A stretch of DNA of 15,619 nucleotides from JACQZO01 sp964512325 (lineage in GTDB: Bacteria > Patescibacteriota > Gracilibacteria > RBG-16-42-10). Positions 14,607 through 15,619 of this stretch are shown here, one piece after another (within the stretch, counting starts at the first letter, position 1; every line of letters begins with the position of its first letter). Made by a program: the position numbers and the translations under genes. The notes under the pieces are model-generated. The model was not told where the DNA came from. It made no database searches and saw only the letters and a program-made list of their open reading frames with translations. The DNA is taken from assembly GCA_964512325.1 (NCBI GenBank), contig CAZEGN010000022.1, positions 1 to 15,619 on the forward strand. Direction: 5' to 3'.

Positions 14607-15455
14607 TTAGTTACCTAAATGATAGGTCTCAGGACGGCGATTCTTAAGCAAATTGAGGGCATTGAGATTGAACAGTCGTTCCTCCAAGAGAGCATCATGC
14701 AAATCGCATTGCGCGCTACCTACTTCATTTTCACTCCGTGCTATTGAGTGAATCATGCCATTGGGCAATATAGCTTTGCTTTCTCCCAGAAATTGCATCT
14801 GGAGATGATTACCGGACTGATTAGCAACAATGAAAAATACCTGATTTTCTACTGCTCGCGCTTGAGCATACAGTTGGAAGATCTCACTGCTTTTAGCGCG
14901 ACCATTATTTTCTTTTTCATCAAAACCCCAAGCGGAAAGCAGAACAATAATTTGAGCACCAGCTAAAGCCAAAGTTCTTGCTGCCTCTGGAAAACAAATA
15001 TCATAACAAATCAGAAAACCCATTTTGCCTATACTGGTGTCTATTACTTGAAATGCATTACCGGGATGAAAGATATAATGCTCATTGGTGGCTAGATGTA
15101 CTTTGCGATAGACATGAAGCTTATGCTCAGGCTGGACTAATAGAGCACTGTTATAGAGTCTTTCCGGCATATCCGCGTCCTGCTCAATTACTCCCAGCAC
15201 AATATTCACCTTATGCTGCGTAGCTACATCCAATAATTGACGAATCATTGGGTTTTCCTCAGTAATCACAATTGCATTTTGACTAAAGCTTTTGATTGAC
15301 TTTTCATCTAAAAAGGGAAAATAGCCCTGCAAGGCTGCTTCCGGAAATATAATGCAATCACATTCAGCGCCTTGTTGCTCTACTATATTCATGATCGCCT
15401 TAAAATTAGCTTGAATATCATAGTGGGCTTGAAAGTTTACATACGCTATTTTCAT
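14607..15455 (-). CDS. Nitrilase-superfamily C-N hydrolase (amidase type)
   Basis: This is a cytoplasmic thiol hydrolase that cuts non-peptide C-N bonds such as amides or N-carbamoyl groups. The Glu-Lys-Cys triad is present: Glu39 in IIFPEAALQGYF, Lys118 in YRKVHL and Cys150 in LICYDICFPEAAR. The final GN...ESKAILPNG region is typical. I choose the ATG at 15455 (282 residues, MKIAYVNFQAHYD), because it aligns with family N-termini. The in-frame ATG at 15521 would add 22 residues without family character. It is the first confident gene of the minus-strand pair, 3 bases before the carbamoyltransferase. Carbamoylputrescine amidase and N-carbamoyl-amino-acid hydrolases belong to this superfamily, so an action on a carbamoylated or amidated intermediate fits, but the substrate cannot be read from sequence. 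Confidence 0.92.
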   Translation of the reverse strand: MKIAYVNFQAHYDIQANFKAIMNIVEQQGAECDCIIFPEAALQGYFPFLDEKSIKSFSQNAIVITEENPMIRQLLDVATQHKVNIVLGVIEQDADMPERLYNSALLVQPEHKLHVYRKVHLATNEHYIFHPGNAFQVIDTSIGKMGFLICYDICFPEAARTLALAGAQIIVLLSAWGFDEKENNGRAKSSEIFQLYAQARAVENQVFFIVANQSGNHLQMQFLGESKAILPNGMIHSIARSENEVGSAQCDLHDALLEERLFNLNALNLLKNRRPETYHLGN

Positions 15456-15463
15456 GCTATTGA

Positions 15464-15565
15464 TTAATGGGCTTGATCTTGCTTCTGTGGCAAGGGTACT
15501 AAATTTACAGATACAGCACAAATAGAAGACCTGTCACCTATAAACCAGTCGAGTTTCTTTGTCAT
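15464..15565 (-). CDS. Possible 33-aa small ORF ahead of the nitrilase gene
   Basis: An ATG-started frame of 33 codons ending in TAA lies 8 bases upstream of the nitrilase start on the same strand. The peptide begins MTKKLDWFIGDRSSICAVSV and ends QDQAH, with a basic start, one Cys and a polar tail. A TAATTT box lies about 7 bases before its ATG and no Shine-Dalgarno site is present. It is a candidate leader or precursor peptide for the minus-strand operon, but chance is a real alternative. Confidence 0.25.
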   Translation of the reverse strand: MTKKLDWFIGDRSSICAVSVNLVPLPQKQDQAH

Positions 15566-15619
15566 TGGGGTTAAATTAACGGAAAGGTTGGGGGAAGTTA
15601 TTATTTGAGCGTCTAAACT

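Noticed and set aside
15456..15521. N-terminal extension of the nitrilase to the ATG at 15521
   Set aside because: The added 22 residues have no family character, and MKIAYVNFQ at 15455 is a typical nitrilase beginning.
1..15619. CRISPR array, transposon ends, phage genes, tRNA genes, NRPS/PKS modules or a ThiF-like MccB
   Set aside because: I found no repeats, recombinase motifs, cloverleaf-like sequence or carrier/adenylation/ThiF domains in the frames I read.

Overview
The window is a compact stretch of bacterial chromosome or large mobile element. It is moderately AT-rich and almost fully coding, and it uses the standard code: TGA, TAA and TAG all end convincing genes, and TGA stops sit inside ATGA overlaps. 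I cannot assign the lineage. A class I lysyl-tRNA synthetase, several genes without Shine-Dalgarno sites and very tight packing suggest an uncultured or small-genome bacterium, but this is weak evidence. I see no tRNA, rRNA, CRISPR array, insertion sequence or prophage.

Layout. (1) 122-2511: three co-directional genes of unknown function. (2) 2680-4631: a class III PLP aminotransferase coupled to a family 2 glycosyltransferase. (3) 4750-6321: a full-length class I lysyl-tRNA synthetase, with a possible 27-residue leader ORF ending inside its start codon. (4) 6364-7293: a protein that looks like a degenerate kinase fold, with a good extended -10 promoter. (5) 7346-8326, minus strand: an S66 peptidase of the LD-carboxypeptidase/MccF family. 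(6) 8433-12932: a five-gene operon encoding an AsnRS-like ligase without an anticodon domain, a pyruvoyl SpeD-type decarboxylase, a class I SAM methyltransferase-fold protein, a class II LysRS-like protein and a second S66/MccF-type peptidase. (7) 15455-12921, minus strand: a nitrilase-family amidohydrolase followed by a NodU/TobZ-type O-carbamoyltransferase.

Interpretation (inference). Regions 2 to 7 look like a biosynthetic gene cluster with built-in self-protection. Three aminoacyl-tRNA-synthetase-type proteins sit with two MccF-type peptidases, a family whose best-known member protects producers of the peptidyl-nucleotide antibiotic microcin C. The remaining genes supply tailoring: amination, glycosylation, decarboxylation, methyl or aminopropyl transfer, carbamoylation and amide hydrolysis. 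No NRPS module and no MccB-like ThiF adenylyltransferase is present, so amide bonds may be made by the synthetase-like enzymes. A working model is an aminoacyl- or peptidyl-conjugate (lysine- and/or asparagine-like) that inhibits an aminoacyl-tRNA synthetase. Immunity would come from the peptidases and perhaps from the structurally unrelated class I LysRS. The class II LysRS-like protein departs from the family in its presumed lysine pocket, which favours a biosynthetic role over housekeeping.

Gaps between confident genes are all under 200 bases. The larger ones (1-121, 2512-2679, 4632-4749, 8327-8432, 15456-15619) hold promoter-like boxes and, in three cases, very small ORFs listed here at low confidence. 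No convincing intrinsic terminator was found.
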